From Sordariomycetes sp. S80-01Y (taxonomy: Eukaryota; Ascomycota; Sordariomycetes): a stretch of 64,000 nucleotides of DNA. The position numbers and the translations under genes were made by a program. A model generated the notes under the pieces. It saw only the letters and a list, made by a program, of their open reading frames with translations, made no database searches and was not told where the DNA came from. Shown in pieces: positions 47,229-58,329 of this stretch. The stretch lies in assembly GCA_037042185.1 (NCBI GenBank), contig JAXQJY010000033.1:2914001-2978000 (forward strand). The letters are read 5' to 3'. The first letter of the stretch is position 1; each line of letters opens with the position of its first letter.

Positions 47229-49519
47229 ATGGCTGAGGTGGACGCCATTCCCACCTTTGGCGCGGAGCTCAAGGTAATCCCTCTTCCTCCCACCGCGCGC
47301 AAGCATGCGCTGACAGAACCAGGATGGCTTCAAACCCGCGAACGCCTGGGCCGGCCACGGCATCGCCTGGCTCGAAGACATCCAAGCCTTCTATCGCGAG
47401 CGCTCCGCCATCGAAAAGGAATACTCCTCCAAGCTCAGCACCCTCGCCAAGAAGTACTACGACCGCAAGAACAAGAAGACGTCAGCCTTGTCCGTTGGCG
47501 ACACCCCCGCCATGACCCCCGGGTCCCTCGAAAGCGCCTCCCTGACGACGTGGTCCACGCAGCTCAACACCCTCGAGAGCCGCGCTGCCGAGCATGACAA
47601 GTTTGGTAACAACCTCATTTCGCAGGTCGCGGAGCCCTTGAAGTACTACGCCACGCGGTTCGAGGATCTGAGGAAGCGTCACCAGGAGTATGCGGACAAA
47701 CTGGAGAGGGAGAGGGAAGCCAGCTATGCTGAATTAAAGAAGACGAAAGCCAAGTACGATGCGGTCTGCCAGGAGGTCGAGGCGCGGCGCAAGAAGTCCG
47801 AGTCGCATTACGATAAGGCCAAGGCTCAGAATGCCTACCAGCAGCAGGTGGTCGAGATGAACAACGCGAAGAACAGCTACCTTATTGCCATCACCGTCAC
47901 GAACCGCCTGAAGGAGAAGTACTACCACGAATACATCCCCGAGGTCATGGACTCGCTACAAGACCTGAACGAGTTTAGGGTTATTAAGCTGAATGGTCTT
48001 TGGGGCGTCGCAACTTCGCTAGAAGCGGTCTGCATGAAGACCAGTCACGACATGATGGAGCACCTGGGTACCGAGATCAAGCGCAACTCTCCTCACCTTG
48101 ACTCCATGATGTACATGCGCCACAATATCGGCGCATTCAACGAACCACCCGACAAAGTGTTCGAGCCCTCGCCTGTATGGCATGACGACTCCAGCATGGT
48201 GATAGACGACATGGCCACGGTCTACCTACGAAACATGCTCTCCAAATCAAAAGCCTCGCTCGGCGAGCTAAGACGAGACGTCGATAAGAAGCGTCGTGAG
48301 GTCGAGTCCGTGAAACGCCTCAAGCAACAAGTCCGCGACGGCACCCAGAAGAAAGACGAGGTAGAGGTTGTCCGCTCCCTCTTCGCCTTACAGGAGGCCC
48401 TCCACGCTGTCGACAGAGACCGCCTAACAGCCGAGGTCGAAACCAACACCATTACCAGCGCCGTCGGCGACGTCACCCTCGGCGCAAAGAACCACAACTT
48501 CAAGTCTCAAACCTTCAAGATTCCCACCAACTGTGACCTTTGCGGCGAGCGTATCTGGGGGCTGTCGGCAAAGGGCTTCGACTGCCGTGACTGCGGGTAC
48601 ACTTGCCATTCCAAGTGCGAGATGAAAGTGCCTCCAGACTGCCCAGGCGAACAATCCAAGGATGAGCGTAAGAAGCTCAAAGCGCAGCGTCAGTCCGCCG
48701 CCAACACGTTATTAAAACCGAACGCGGGCTCCACAACGAATGTGAGCGAGGGCCCGGGCTTGACTAGGAGCAACACGATGAACTCGCTTAGCAGCCGTGC
48801 GGCATCGCATACTTCTGCCTTGAGCCCTACAGAGGAGAACCCTCCAAGCACGAGCCCACAGCCGAGACCGAGCGTGAGCTCTGCGACCAGCACGGGTACC
48901 GCGACGAAGAGGAACCGGGTTGTTGCACCACCGCCGGCTGCATACATTACTAGCAGCCACTCCGATGGGTTAAATGGAAGTGGGAAGGATGAGAAGAAGG
49001 GCAAGATGCTGTATGCATTTGATGGGACGGGTGACGGTGAGCTTTCAGTTGGAGAGGGCAAGGAGGTCGCATTGGTGGAAGAAGATGGTGAGTCCCTTAA
49101 CAATTATTATCAGATGCCGTACGCTAATACTCTCAGATGGCTCTGGCTGGATCAAGGTCCGCTCCGGCGCCAAAGAAGGTCTCGTTCCTGCCAGCTACGC
49201 CGACTTCTCCTCACCCCCACCGGCGCCATCAGCAGCCAGACCGCCGTCCGTCTACTCTACCTCGACCACGTCATCAGCCGGCGCCGCGGCGGCGGCGAAG
49301 AAGAAGCAAGGCCCCGCCGTGGCGCCGAAGCGCGGGGCTAAGAAGCTGCGCTACGTGGAGGCCGTATACGAGTACACGGCGCAGAGCGATACGGAGCATA
49401 GCATGAGCGAGGGGGAGAGGTTCGTGCTCGTCAAGGAGGACCCCGGCGACGGGTGGGTGGAGGTTGAGAAGGCCGGTATCACGGCTAGCGTGCCGGCCAG
49501 CTACGTTCAGGTTGTCTGA
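47229..49519 (+). CDS. BZZ1: F-BAR, C1 and double SH3 protein Bzz1
   Basis: Three exons: 47229-47273, 47323-49087, 49137-49519; both introns are 49 nt. The first exon encodes only 15 residues. The product is 730 residues. Residues about 10-270 are F-BAR (DGFKPANAWAGHGIAWLEDIQAFYRERSAIEKEY...). A C1 zinc domain lies at about 405-453 (H-x12-C-x2-C...CRDCGYTCHSKC). Two SH3 domains follow at about 575-625 (MLYAFDGTGDGELSVGEG...LVPASYADF) and 672-730 (YVEAVYEYTAQSDTEHSMSEGE...VPASYVQVV). In yeast Bzz1 binds the WASP homologue Las17 and promotes Arp2/3 actin assembly at endocytic sites. The domain order and length match, so the same role is inferred. Confidence 0.95.
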
Positions 49520-50355
49520 GGCGCTTGTCGCTCGAGCTGAGATAAGTGGTCCAAGAGCTTAGAGACAACGGAATCCAGGGGCCGGGGGTTAGAGAATGGA
49601 ACGGGAACTTGACTGGGGGGTTGCATAGACGTGGCTTCGTTGCATGGGTCGGAAAAGCGCGTGTATTTTACGAGATGGCGGGAGCTAGCATTAGGTACAT
49701 ATAAGAGAGTACGCATATATCCACACGACTTTTCTGACACTCCCTACTCTTTTGGGGTGCGTGTTTTGAATGGAATATAAGAAGTTAAAGACTTCAGCTT
49801 CAAGAAAATATGAGCGGAAGCAGGTTTTCATTTCACGCCCCGTCCCCGTCCAACCTGAAATCTATAGTACACTACCAGATAACCCACTTCGCCCTTCCAT
49901 ATATACAGCGGCCGGGATGCAAAAAAAGAGAATAACAATAAAGCGTAGAGAGGGATATCATTCAGGAGTCGAGTTGAAGTCCTCCAGAGTCGAGAGATGG
50001 GAATTCAAAGAATCGCACGAACGCCCGAGGGATGTTTTCTGACCCTCATATCCCATCCCGTCCCGCCTTAGAAAAAAAAAGATGAAACGCCGAGCTGCTG
50101 TGTTGTGTATCGAGAGTTGAGAAAATTGACGAGATCTATCTTTCTTTCTTTCGTTTCGTGGGGTGGAGATTTGTCGTTATGTTCGTGAGTAAAGAGAAGG
50201 AAAAGATGTCGGTTCAAGCTGAATGTGAGAGGCCGTCGTCAAGGATTATTAGACTGTTTGATTCATCGCGGCGGCTCCCATGCTACGCCCGCAGACTCAG
50301 CCGGTGGTGGCTGCGAGATTGTCGCATCCGACTTGTCGGCCGACTGCAATGACTC
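49520..50355. other. Convergent 3' region between BZZ1 and the C2H2 gene
   Basis: 836 nt between stop codons. It has A-rich runs near 49920 and 50070 and short frames only. Likely 3' untranslated regions; no gene recognised. Confidence 0.5.
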
Positions 50356-51421
50356 CTATATCATCTGTGCGGTCGGGGCGAGGCTGTGACTGATGCCGTG
50401 TCGTAGAGCCTCCTGGAGTTCGGCGATTTGGGTCATCATGGCCATGGCGTGAGCGTTCTGCTGGTCCATCTCCGATTTGAGCTTCTGGTTCTCATCTTTC
50501 ATAGCCCTGAGCTCATCTCGGAGCTGAGCGACCTCGTCCATAGGAGCATGGTGTCGGGAAAGATGCATCTGTGGCTCGCCAGTTGACAAGCGCTTGCGCT
50601 TGACACCCGACTTCTCGCTATCGTTATCTTCCGGCGAAGGCGCCCCTTCTGCCGGAGGAGTTTCGCCATCAGGGTTCGTATGCACGCGACGGAGATGCTC
50701 GTTCAAGTTCTCCTGCCGCGAGAAGCCCTTGCCAGTATGGCGCTTGCAGGTGGGGTGGGGACAGTTGACCGTGTTCTTGGGACCGCCGTGCTTGCCGTGT
50801 ACTTCGCGTTCGTGGCGTAGGAGACCGCCGGAGTAGGTGAACCCAGGTAGGTTCTCGCAGCCTTCAACCAGGCATCTGTAGGGTCGCTCGTGCTTGTCCA
50901 TGTGCTTGCTGTCGATGGTTAGCATGTTACTGAATGTTGGGAGCAGGGGGGCAATCATACTTCCATTCGCACTTTCGCGAAAACGATCGAACTTCCTCAC
51001 GACAGTCGGCTATGCAGCAGTGGAATTTTCCATCGGCGCCTTTGACAGCCTCGCGCTCAGGCTTGCTCATGGTCTTGCCCCTAGACGTCGGTGACTCGGC
51101 GCTGGGCGATACCTCCTTGCTGGAAGGCAGCGTCTCGGCTTCCGGTATTTGGGGTGCCTGGATGGGGAGATGTAGCGGCGAGGAAAAGTTCGCTCCTCCT
51201 AGATCCAACCGATCATCGTCGACAACGCCGCCGTCTGACATTAGTCCCCTCCCATCGCCCATGACATCTCCATCTTCTAACGACATGCCAGCCTCGGTCG
51301 TGTAATGGCTCAACTGGTCGGCGACGTCGTTGCCATACTGCGCGTCGCTGTTGTGGTCGTCATCCATGGGAGGATAATTCCCCTCATGGATGAAGTTCCG
51401 GGGCTCGTAAGCGACGCTCAT
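50356..51421 (-). CDS. C2H2 zinc-finger protein with C-terminal coiled coil
   Basis: Two exons, 51421-50961 and 50908-50356; the 52-nt intron (GTATGA, GCTAAC, ACAG) falls inside the first finger and joins C-E-W to N-K-H-M. The product is 337 residues. The N-terminal 130 residues are acidic and Ser/Pro-rich, like an activation region. Three fingers follow: a non-canonical one (FHCCIADC...FSRKCEWNKHMDKHERPYRC), YRCLVEGC...GGLLRHEREVH, and VNCPHPTCKRHTGKGFSRQENLNEHLRRVH. Then come the basic KRKR and a leucine-rich coiled coil (about 275-325, MDEVAQLRDELRAMKDENQKL) that could dimerise. It is probably a nuclear DNA-binding regulator. This layout is frequent in sordariomycetes but I cannot name an orthologue. 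Confidence 0.85.
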
Positions 51422-53398
51422 GTTGTCGGTAGCCCTCGCGAGGGCGATGCGTCGTCGCGGGTCAGAGGTTGAGGAGCGTCGGTCTTTCGGGTAGACAAGG
51501 GATGCGCGTTGTTCGATCGCGCAGATGTCGCGAATCGGAATGTGCTCGGGCAGAGATGTTCTGGATTCGAGGTGTGGTTACAAAACACCGGACGCGATGT
51601 TGCCGTCGATCGCTAGGCGCTGTGATGCCTGAAATCTGTGGTTTGAATGACGGGTCCTGGTCGACGCAAGATGTGAGCGAGGTGTTGCCGCAGCCGAAGC
51701 TTTTGCCAGGGTGCTTGGCGATCCGAATTAGTCAGGACGACAGCACGTGACTCGGCGTTGGTTTCGCGGAAATGTCCGAATCACCGAAACTTCAGAGTCA
51801 GATCCTTGAGGCTCAACCTTGCATCTTTTCCGTCTTGACTGCTTTCCGTTCTGACTTCAATATGAATGCCAGACTGGGGAATCCTGTAGTTTATATCAGC
51901 ATTCGGGGTGAATAGGCATCGACGCTGACCGATGACTCGGCCCTTGACTTCTTCGAGTTTCGCCGCTCACTGCGTGAGTCACGGACGAACGACGTCCACG
52001 TAAGGCTGTGCGCGCCACACCAACTCATAGGCAGCACTGGCCACCATAACGATGTGAGTCCCCTGGTAGGGCAAATTGTGAACTCTGCGCGGGAATATGA
52101 AGGCCAAGGTTCACGGGTGCTGTGGGAAGGGCTGTGAGCCTTGCAGATGCAGGACTTGTGCGCCTGGGCACGTGAAGGATGGCATCCGGTTTGGAGTGCA
52201 TCATTCGGGCAGACGGCAGGAGTAGTGCACCCTTTGCGAAGCAGAAGTTGCTGTTGGTAGGACCATGGTCACCTGCGTCTTCGCCTCACGCCTTTCGTGC
52301 GCTGTAACTCGGGTTTGTGGATGGGAGCACTCCACGACAAGCCAACGCCACGTCGCGGCATGCTTTGTCCCCTGCGACTCTTCTCATGAGGGCGCTGATC
52401 GGGCACAAATGAACAGAATATGCGGTTTCGTTGAAGGAGGAGGTTGCGAGGCATCACTCCTGTTCGTAGAAGCTTGTGATGCACAGTGGTAAATTTCGAC
52501 CCGTCCAGACGCTTCTGGGGTATCCACCAGTACGTGCCTAAGGCCAGCGAGAGAGCGTCCGCTGCAGTACCCTGTGCCATATTTATGCGGCAGAATTGGG
52601 GATTTAAAGAAAGTCTTGTTTGGATGACCGAAGGGCAAAGGGTAGGGCATGGACAGAGTTGGGATCCGCAGGCTAAGCCTACCAGCAAACACAAAGGACA
52701 CTCTTGAGAGAATCGCGTTGCCATAATATTATTGTTCCTCGCATCGCCCTCAACCATCTACTTATTAGTGACAGACTCTGGCAAGTCTGGTCGTAAATAA
52801 CAACTCCACCACACGCGCAGGGCAAGGCAGCCTTGAAGTTGAGGTCTCAGCAAGCTAGGCGGAAGGGCAACAAGCACCCTTGGACAGAACACGCAAACTA
52901 GCTTATGGTCGGGGCTTACTCGCAACGCTAATTCTGAGAAGTGCGAACAAGAGGGGGAAAGAGGCCGAGCAGTATCTAAGCCCTTAATCACTGGAATGGC
53001 AACATATGACCTAGGAAGGATTTTAACCATTGACCCTTGAAGGTGGTGGGTGGATACGACAATTGAAGCACTGTGCTTGGAGGAGGGGAGATCCGCGTAG
53101 ACCTTACAGTGCGCAAATGGCTTCGCACCTCCGTGGCTTGCCGTCCCGCACCTGTTGCCGAGAGCGGCCAATATCTCGAGCAACTAGACCGTCTCAACAA
53201 AATTTGCGCTTCTTGACTCTTCACCTCCGGCCTTCATCCTTCTTTCGCGTCGTCGATCACTTCCATCGCTCTCTTGTGTGTTCCATCTTCTTTACCGGTC
53301 GCCGCACTCAGGCCTGTTGTCACAACTCAGGTGGAGGACTAAGACTCAGTGGCCAGAAACAGCTTGTCGCACGCGCTTCCATTGCCTCAAAGCCCAGT
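51422..53398. other. Divergent intergenic region, C2H2 gene and MFS transporter
   Basis: Nearly 2 kb. An open stretch in frame with the transporter begins near 53030 and includes an ATG at 53117, but the encoded Arg/Ser-rich sequence looks like a translated leader. Other frames (for example 52269-52757, minus) have no family motif. A few TATC/GATA words occur, not clustered. No RNA gene recognised. Confidence 0.45.
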
Positions 53399-55015
53399 AT
53401 GGCCCAGCAGCCAGAGATAGCTGCCATCAATGATGGCAAGCATCTCGATCAAGGACGTATTGACTCCTCTGAGCATGGAAGGGATGATGACCAGCCCGAC
53501 CAGGAATTGGCGCAGCCACCCGAAGACTTCACTGTCGAGGAGGTGGAGCGAGTCTACAGGAAGATCGACTGGAGAATTATCCCGGCTTTCTGGGTTCTCT
53601 ACTTCCTTTGTTCGGCCATCCGCTCGAACATAGGCATTGCGCAGACTATGAACCAGGATGAGGGCCATGACCTGATGACCGTGCTCAAGCTCACCCCAAA
53701 GGACACATCGCTCGCCCTCGCCTTGTTCTACATTGCCTATGTCATCTTCGATTTTCCTTCGAACCTCATCATGAGCAAACTCAGCCCGCGCGTTTGGATG
53801 GCTCGCATCGTTTTCGCGACTGGTTTGGTGGGCGCGTGTTTTGCGGCGGTGCAGAGCGCCTGGAGCGTCAAGTTGCTGCGCTTCCTGCTGGGCGTGGTCA
53901 TCGCGGGTATGTGGCCTGGCATGGCGTACTACCTCACCCTCTTCTACCCGCCCTCGCGAACCGGAAAGAGGATTGGCATGTACTTCAGCGCCGCGCAGAT
54001 CTCTGCTGCGGTTGTTGGTTTGGTCTCGGCTGGTTTCCAGCTTATGGACGGGCTAGGCGGTCTTGTGGGCTTCCGTTGGATGTTCCTCATTTATGGACTG
54101 GTTGGTGTCATCCTAGGCTTTGTGCTACTATGGTGGCTCCCCGATCGCCCTCTTAAGCCCGGTCAAGCCCGCGAACGCAAGGGCATCTGGAAATTCCTTC
54201 CGCCATCCCCTGAAGTTCTTCAGGGGAGGGACGCCATCATCCACTACCACGATCTCAAGCGGGTTTACCACGCTCGTCCATGGGGTGTCAAGGACCTCGG
54301 AAAGACCCTGATGGACTGGCGTCTTTGGCCGCTGACCCTTATGTACTTTGGCGTCGTTGGTGTTGGCATTGGCACTCAGCTCTACGGCTCTGTCATCATT
54401 CGATCCATTCAGCCCACCGCCAGCGACATCGAAGTCAGCTTGCTCTTTGCACCGATCTGGATCATGGATTTCATCGCCATCTTGACTATAATGCCTCTTT
54501 CGGATCGGTTCCACAAGTCTCGCGCCTTCATCTTTTCCGGCGCAGTGTGCATACAGATCGCCGGTCTCTTGACTGTCACTTTTGCAACCAACAACGGTTG
54601 GGCTCGCTATGGAGGTCTGCTCATGGTTGGCTTCGGTCTCGGCCCTACCGTGCCAAATTGCATGGCTTGGAGCAACGAGATCTTCCAACGCCGACACGGA
54701 GAGGTCGGCGTTGCTACTGCGTCCGCTCTTGTCTCCGGTCTTGGAAATTTGGGCAGCGTCACGACCACCTACGCTCTCTACTCCGGTTGGCCCGAGGATG
54801 CGGCTCCTGGCCCTCATCAGTACCGCAAAAGCACCCTGGTCATGGTCGGAATCTTGTGCCTCAGCATCTTGAGCGCCATGGCTATGCTCATCCTTCTCAA
54901 GGTCGTTGGAAATCCTCCAAGCACCAAGCTGTACGGTGCTGACTCTGAGAGTGAGATCGAGGACGGTGCTGCCAGGCGCGAGGTACAAGAGCGTGGCTTT
55001 GGCCGTCGGCGTTAG
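53399..55015 (+). CDS. MFS transporter, anion:cation symporter (Dal5/allantoate permease-like) family
   Basis: Single exon of 538 residues. I chose ATG 53399 because acidic MAQQPEIAAIND runs into the family's FTVEEVERVYRKIDWRIIPAFWVLYFL. An in-frame ATG at 53117 would add 94 Arg-rich residues and is less likely. About 12 membrane segments are visible. Family marks include SNIGIAQTMN in helix 1, YIAYVIFDFPSNLIM, the loop SKLSPRVWMARI, and RFLLGVVIAGMWPGMAYYLTLFYP. The Dal5/ACS family imports small organic anions such as allantoate, ureidosuccinate, nicotinate and pantothenate with protons through the plasma membrane. The substrate here is not predictable by eye. The cytosolic C-terminus is charged and Arg-rich. 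Confidence 0.9.
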   Translation: MAQQPEIAAINDGKHLDQGRIDSSEHGRDDDQPDQELAQPPEDFTVEEVERVYRKIDWRIIPAFWVLYFLCSAIRSNIGIAQTMNQDEGHDLMTVLKLTPKDTSLALALFYIAYVIFDFPSNLIMSKLSPRVWMARIVFATGLVGACFAAVQSAWSVKLLRFLLGVVIAGMWPGMAYYLTLFYPPSRTGKRIGMYFSAAQISAAVVGLVSAGFQLMDGLGGLVGFRWMFLIYGLVGVILGFVLLWWLPDRPLKPGQARERKGIWKFLPPSPEVLQGRDAIIHYHDLKRVYHARPWGVKDLGKTLMDWRLWPLTLMYFGVVGVGIGTQLYGSVIIRSIQPTASDIEVSLLFAPIWIMDFIAILTIMPLSDRFHKSRAFIFSGAVCIQIAGLLTVTFATNNGWARYGGLLMVGFGLGPTVPNCMAWSNEIFQRRHGEVGVATASALVSGLGNLGSVTTTYALYSGWPEDAAPGPHQYRKSTLVMVGILCLSILSAMAMLILLKVVGNPPSTKLYGADSESEIEDGAARREVQERGFGRRR

Positions 55016-55934
55016 AAACACCGTTGGAGCAGTCCTATACGCTTCGTTTCCCTCGATTGACTTTTTACACAATACTTTATAATTCCCCGGTATTTACTTT
55101 GGACACGACACCGGCGAGTGTCAGGCGTTTTGGATGGAAAGGCTGGATGTTCCCAGCAGAAGGGTTTCATGTTCTGAGGACCCCGGGGAGACAATGCTTC
55201 TACGCTATCGCCCCGTGCTCCTCTTGATGAGCTCTGCTGGCTGGGAATTTCAGCAAGGAGTTTGGATTTGACGCATTACGACTATGATACCCCCATTGAA
55301 CTTTTATTCGCTGTCAGCCGAGCGCTCGCATAGGCTGCGTGCTACTCGACAGCGACAGTGCTTCTACGCCATCGCTGGGACGGCGGGTTTTGGACCGAGA
55401 GCTTTGAAAAGGCCGGCGACAATGCTGCTGCGCTATCGCTGGCGAGCTTCTCGTGGGACGTTGGACAGTGATATCATCATCACCAGACGGAGTTGTTCTG
55501 GGAGGGTGTCGCGGAGGACTACTGTGATGCAGTTGGATTAATAACATTGCACGCTAGTGCTTCCCTCCCATTTACACCGCTCTCTACAGCACAGTGCCAT
55601 TTTATGACTGCCTTGCCATGAAAAAGCAATGATTATTGGCGCTGACCACCACTGGGTAGTAATATTAGCAAGATGCTGACTCTGGTCAAGTGGTCTACGC
55701 CGTATCCGGCCCGCGCTGGTCATCCCACGTCCCGCACCCCCGGGCTGTGGGGAACCAGCCGCCGCCGATGCTCGGCTTTTGTCCGATTGACCAGCCGGTG
55801 CATATAGCCGACTCGACGTAAACCTGAACGACTTCATCCCCTTCACCTCGTCTCAGTTGCAGTAGTGAAACACCAAGTGAATCCACTCAACAAGAAGTAA
55901 CTTGGTGAAAAGTCTTTGTGTTCAAGCTGCAAGG
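55016..55934. other. Intergenic with three imperfect copies of a 20-25 bp motif
   Basis: 3' region of the MFS gene and promoter of the CoA-transferase gene. Apart from the three-copy motif at 55191-55440 I see no structure. No gene recognised. Confidence 0.45.
55191..55440. repeat. Three dispersed copies of ACARTGCTKCTRCGCYATCG
   Basis: Copies begin near 55191 (ACAATGCTTCTACGCTATCG), 55355 (ACAGTGCTTCTACGCCATCG) and 55419 (ACAATGCTGCTGCGCTATCG). Each differs from the others at two to four positions. All are in the same orientation and lie 0.18-0.43 kb downstream of the MFS stop codon. Confidence 0.6.
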
Positions 55935-57275
55935 ATGGCCTCGTTACGCACCAGCCTGAGACGGGCTCTCACTTCTGCTCCCTCGAGAACATACCTTTCC
56001 TCACAGCCTCAACTCCCACCACTCACAAGGGTCTCATCTATCAATCAGACACATCAAGGTCGAAGCGCCCTTTCAAAGCAGCGTCCGGTGTCTGTAAACC
56101 AAATTCGATGCTCCTCAACATCGAAGGAGCCTCTCCCCCTCGAAGGCATCACAGTGGTCTCACTCGAACAAGCAATTGCCGCCCCTTTTTGCACTCGCCA
56201 GCTCGCAGAATACGGCGCCCGCGTCATCAAGGTCGAGCGTCCCGTGGTAGGCGACTTTGCCCGTGATTATGATACACGTGTCAATGGCCAAGCTTCACAT
56301 TTCGTGTGGACAAACCGCTCCAAGGAATCTCTAGCCCTGAACATCAAAGACCCGAAGGACTTTGCTGTGCTGAGCAAGCTTTTGAAGCAAGCGGACGTGT
56401 TGGTGCAGAACTTGGCGCCCGGCGCCACCGAAAGGTTGGGGCTTGGGTTTGAAACGCTCAAGAAGGACAACCCGGGAATTATCGTGTGCGATATCTCGGG
56501 ATATGGTAGCTTCGGTCCTTACAGGGACAAGAAAGCCTACGATCTTCTCGTTCAGAGCGAGGCCGGCCTCCTCTCCGTGACGGGATCGGAAACCGAGACC
56601 GCGAAAGTCGGCATTTCGGTAGCGGACATTGCAGCCGGAACGCAGGCTTTCCAAAACATCCTCGCCGCGATTCTCAGGAGGGGCAAGACAGGCAAAGGCT
56701 CGCACATCGATGTGTCTATGTTGGAGAGCATGGCAGAGTGGATGAGCTTCCCCATGTACTACGCCTACGAGGGCCAAACGCCCCCTAAACGCGCCGGCGC
56801 AGAACACGCAAGCATCTACCCCTACGGCCCCTTCAAGACCGGCGGGGGCGGGAGCGTGATGCTCGGAATCCAGAACGAGCGGGAGTGGGGGAAGCTGTGC
56901 GCCCTCGTCCTCGGCGACGCAAACTTAGCCGCGGACGAGAGGTTCAAGAACAACTCGCTACGCTCGCAGAACCGCGACGAGCTGAGAGAAATCATTCACA
57001 GGAAGTTTGCAGAGTCGGGGGCGGACGAAGTCGTGAAGAGGCTGGACGAGGCTGGGATCGCGAACGCCAAGGTCAACGACATGAAGGGCCTGTGGGAGCA
57101 CCCACAGCTGAAGGCCAGAGGGAGGTGGACCGAGGTTGATACTCCGGAGGGAAGGATACCCGCTTTGCTACCTGCCGGAGCTAAGGATGAAGGAATGGTG
57201 AGGATGGGGAAGATCCCAAGCGTGGGGGAGCATAACAACAAGATTCTGAAGGAGTTGGGAATGGAGGACAAGTAG
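55935..57275 (+). CDS. Mitochondrial class III CoA-transferase (SUGCT-like)
   Basis: Single exon of 446 residues from ATG 55935; no ATG exists in the short in-frame extension upstream. Residues 1-55 are Arg/Ser/Thr-rich without acidic residues (MASLRTSLRRALTSAPSRTY), a mitochondrial presequence. The CaiB/Frc fold follows: LEGITVVSLEQAIAAPFCTRQLAEYGARVIKVE, then NRSKESLALNIKDP and GYGSFGP. Asp203 in AYDLLVQSEAGL is the likely catalytic residue that forms the acyl-enzyme anhydride. GGSVMLGIQNEREW and the C-terminal GMVRMGKIPSVGEHN match too. Human SUGCT moves CoA from succinyl-CoA to glutarate in lysine breakdown, and formyl-CoA transferase is a relative. I favour the SUGCT group from the presequence, with dicarboxylate substrate inferred. 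Confidence 0.85.
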   Translation: MASLRTSLRRALTSAPSRTYLSSQPQLPPLTRVSSINQTHQGRSALSKQRPVSVNQIRCSSTSKEPLPLEGITVVSLEQAIAAPFCTRQLAEYGARVIKVERPVVGDFARDYDTRVNGQASHFVWTNRSKESLALNIKDPKDFAVLSKLLKQADVLVQNLAPGATERLGLGFETLKKDNPGIIVCDISGYGSFGPYRDKKAYDLLVQSEAGLLSVTGSETETAKVGISVADIAAGTQAFQNILAAILRRGKTGKGSHIDVSMLESMAEWMSFPMYYAYEGQTPPKRAGAEHASIYPYGPFKTGGGGSVMLGIQNEREWGKLCALVLGDANLAADERFKNNSLRSQNRDELREIIHRKFAESGADEVVKRLDEAGIANAKVNDMKGLWEHPQLKARGRWTEVDTPEGRIPALLPAGAKDEGMVRMGKIPSVGEHNNKILKELGMEDK

Positions 57276-58329
57276 AAGGCTACGTGGGGAAATGAGGGGC
57301 TAGACTCTGTTTAGATGCTTGGTAGACTGTTAGTTTGAGGTTTAAAGTATAGACTAAACTTTTGCAATATCTGAATCTGCTTCTAGCGTGTCCGAGAGGT
57401 CCTTGACCTGGACAGGGAATTAGGTTCTGCAAGCTCCCTGAATCTAGGAAGCTGCAGGGACTAAATCTAGTGGTCTTCTTCTCTATCTCCTCGACACATT
57501 CAGGGACAAATGCAGGCCTCACTTATGTTCTCGTTCAAGGCTGTGGTATCGAAGGGTGGTCATGCGAAGCTGGTAGCCGAGGATCGGTCTTCTTACGTTC
57601 TATTCAAGACGTGCATGATTATACATCAGGAGTCAACTATCTCCTTTAAATCAACATTAGAAATCGGGCTTAGCAGGAATATAACTTTTTCAGAGTTGAG
57701 CCTTGCTGGACAACCAAACCAAGTAAATCGGCTCATATTGTGCGCCCCATCCCCAAGTTACCTCGCTGGGGGGGAGGAACAAAGTCCGCGCGTTTGTAAT
57801 CACTGTCGTGGCGCCTCCGCGCCTACATCATTTGTTACTCCGCACCGAAAGGGCGTTCTGTATCGAGTGTTGAATCGCCGAATCAACTACCGGGTGATCG
57901 CCTACCTCGCGTGGTCATCGACGCTTGTGTGCCGTCTCATCCGATACGGAGCCGACGCTTCGCCAACCATCATTCGGAGATGATGATCAGAGTGGGAAAC
58001 CCCCGCGTTCGGCAGCAGATAGCTTATTCCCCAGTCCCAACCTTCTTTACCCTCTCGACGTCTCCGGAGTACATTTGAGTAGCCGATTTAAGGCTATCAC
58101 CCAAGCGTTCCCCCCCTCAACTTCTCCACAGACTTCCCCAGACGATGTCACTCCGTTAGTACGGGGTGCTGATCAACCTGACGTACATAAAAGAGCTTGT
58201 TCATGACTTTTATAAATCCTGAAATCCCACTTGACTGTCCGCGACTCAACCTCCCATCCTCTGATTCTCTAATCCTCGACCCTCTCCTCCTTCGACTAGT
58301 ACCACGGCCCAGCTCGATCTAGTACCACT
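57276..58329. other. Intergenic, CoA-transferase 3' end to second MFS promoter
   Basis: About 1 kb. The last 130 nt holds a TATA box and a pyrimidine-rich leader for the MFS gene. Short frames only, no family motif; no RNA gene recognised. Confidence 0.45.
58211..58217 (+). promoter_or_regulatory. TATA box of the second MFS gene
   Basis: TATAAAT lies 113 nt before the start at 58330 and is followed by a C/T-rich leader, as expected for a fungal core promoter. Confidence 0.45.

Noticed and set aside
52269-52757. 162-codon frame, minus strand
   Set aside because: No motif, irregular composition; lies in the upstream region shared by the C2H2 and MFS genes.
53117-53398. In-frame N-terminal extension of the MFS transporter
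   Set aside because: Arg/Ser-rich residues with no counterpart in the family. The acidic N-terminus starting at 53399 fits better, although an ATG exists at 53117.
54128-55072. 314-codon open frame, minus strand
   Set aside because: Antisense to the MFS transporter at 53.4 kb and made of residues expected from complementing membrane-helix codons.
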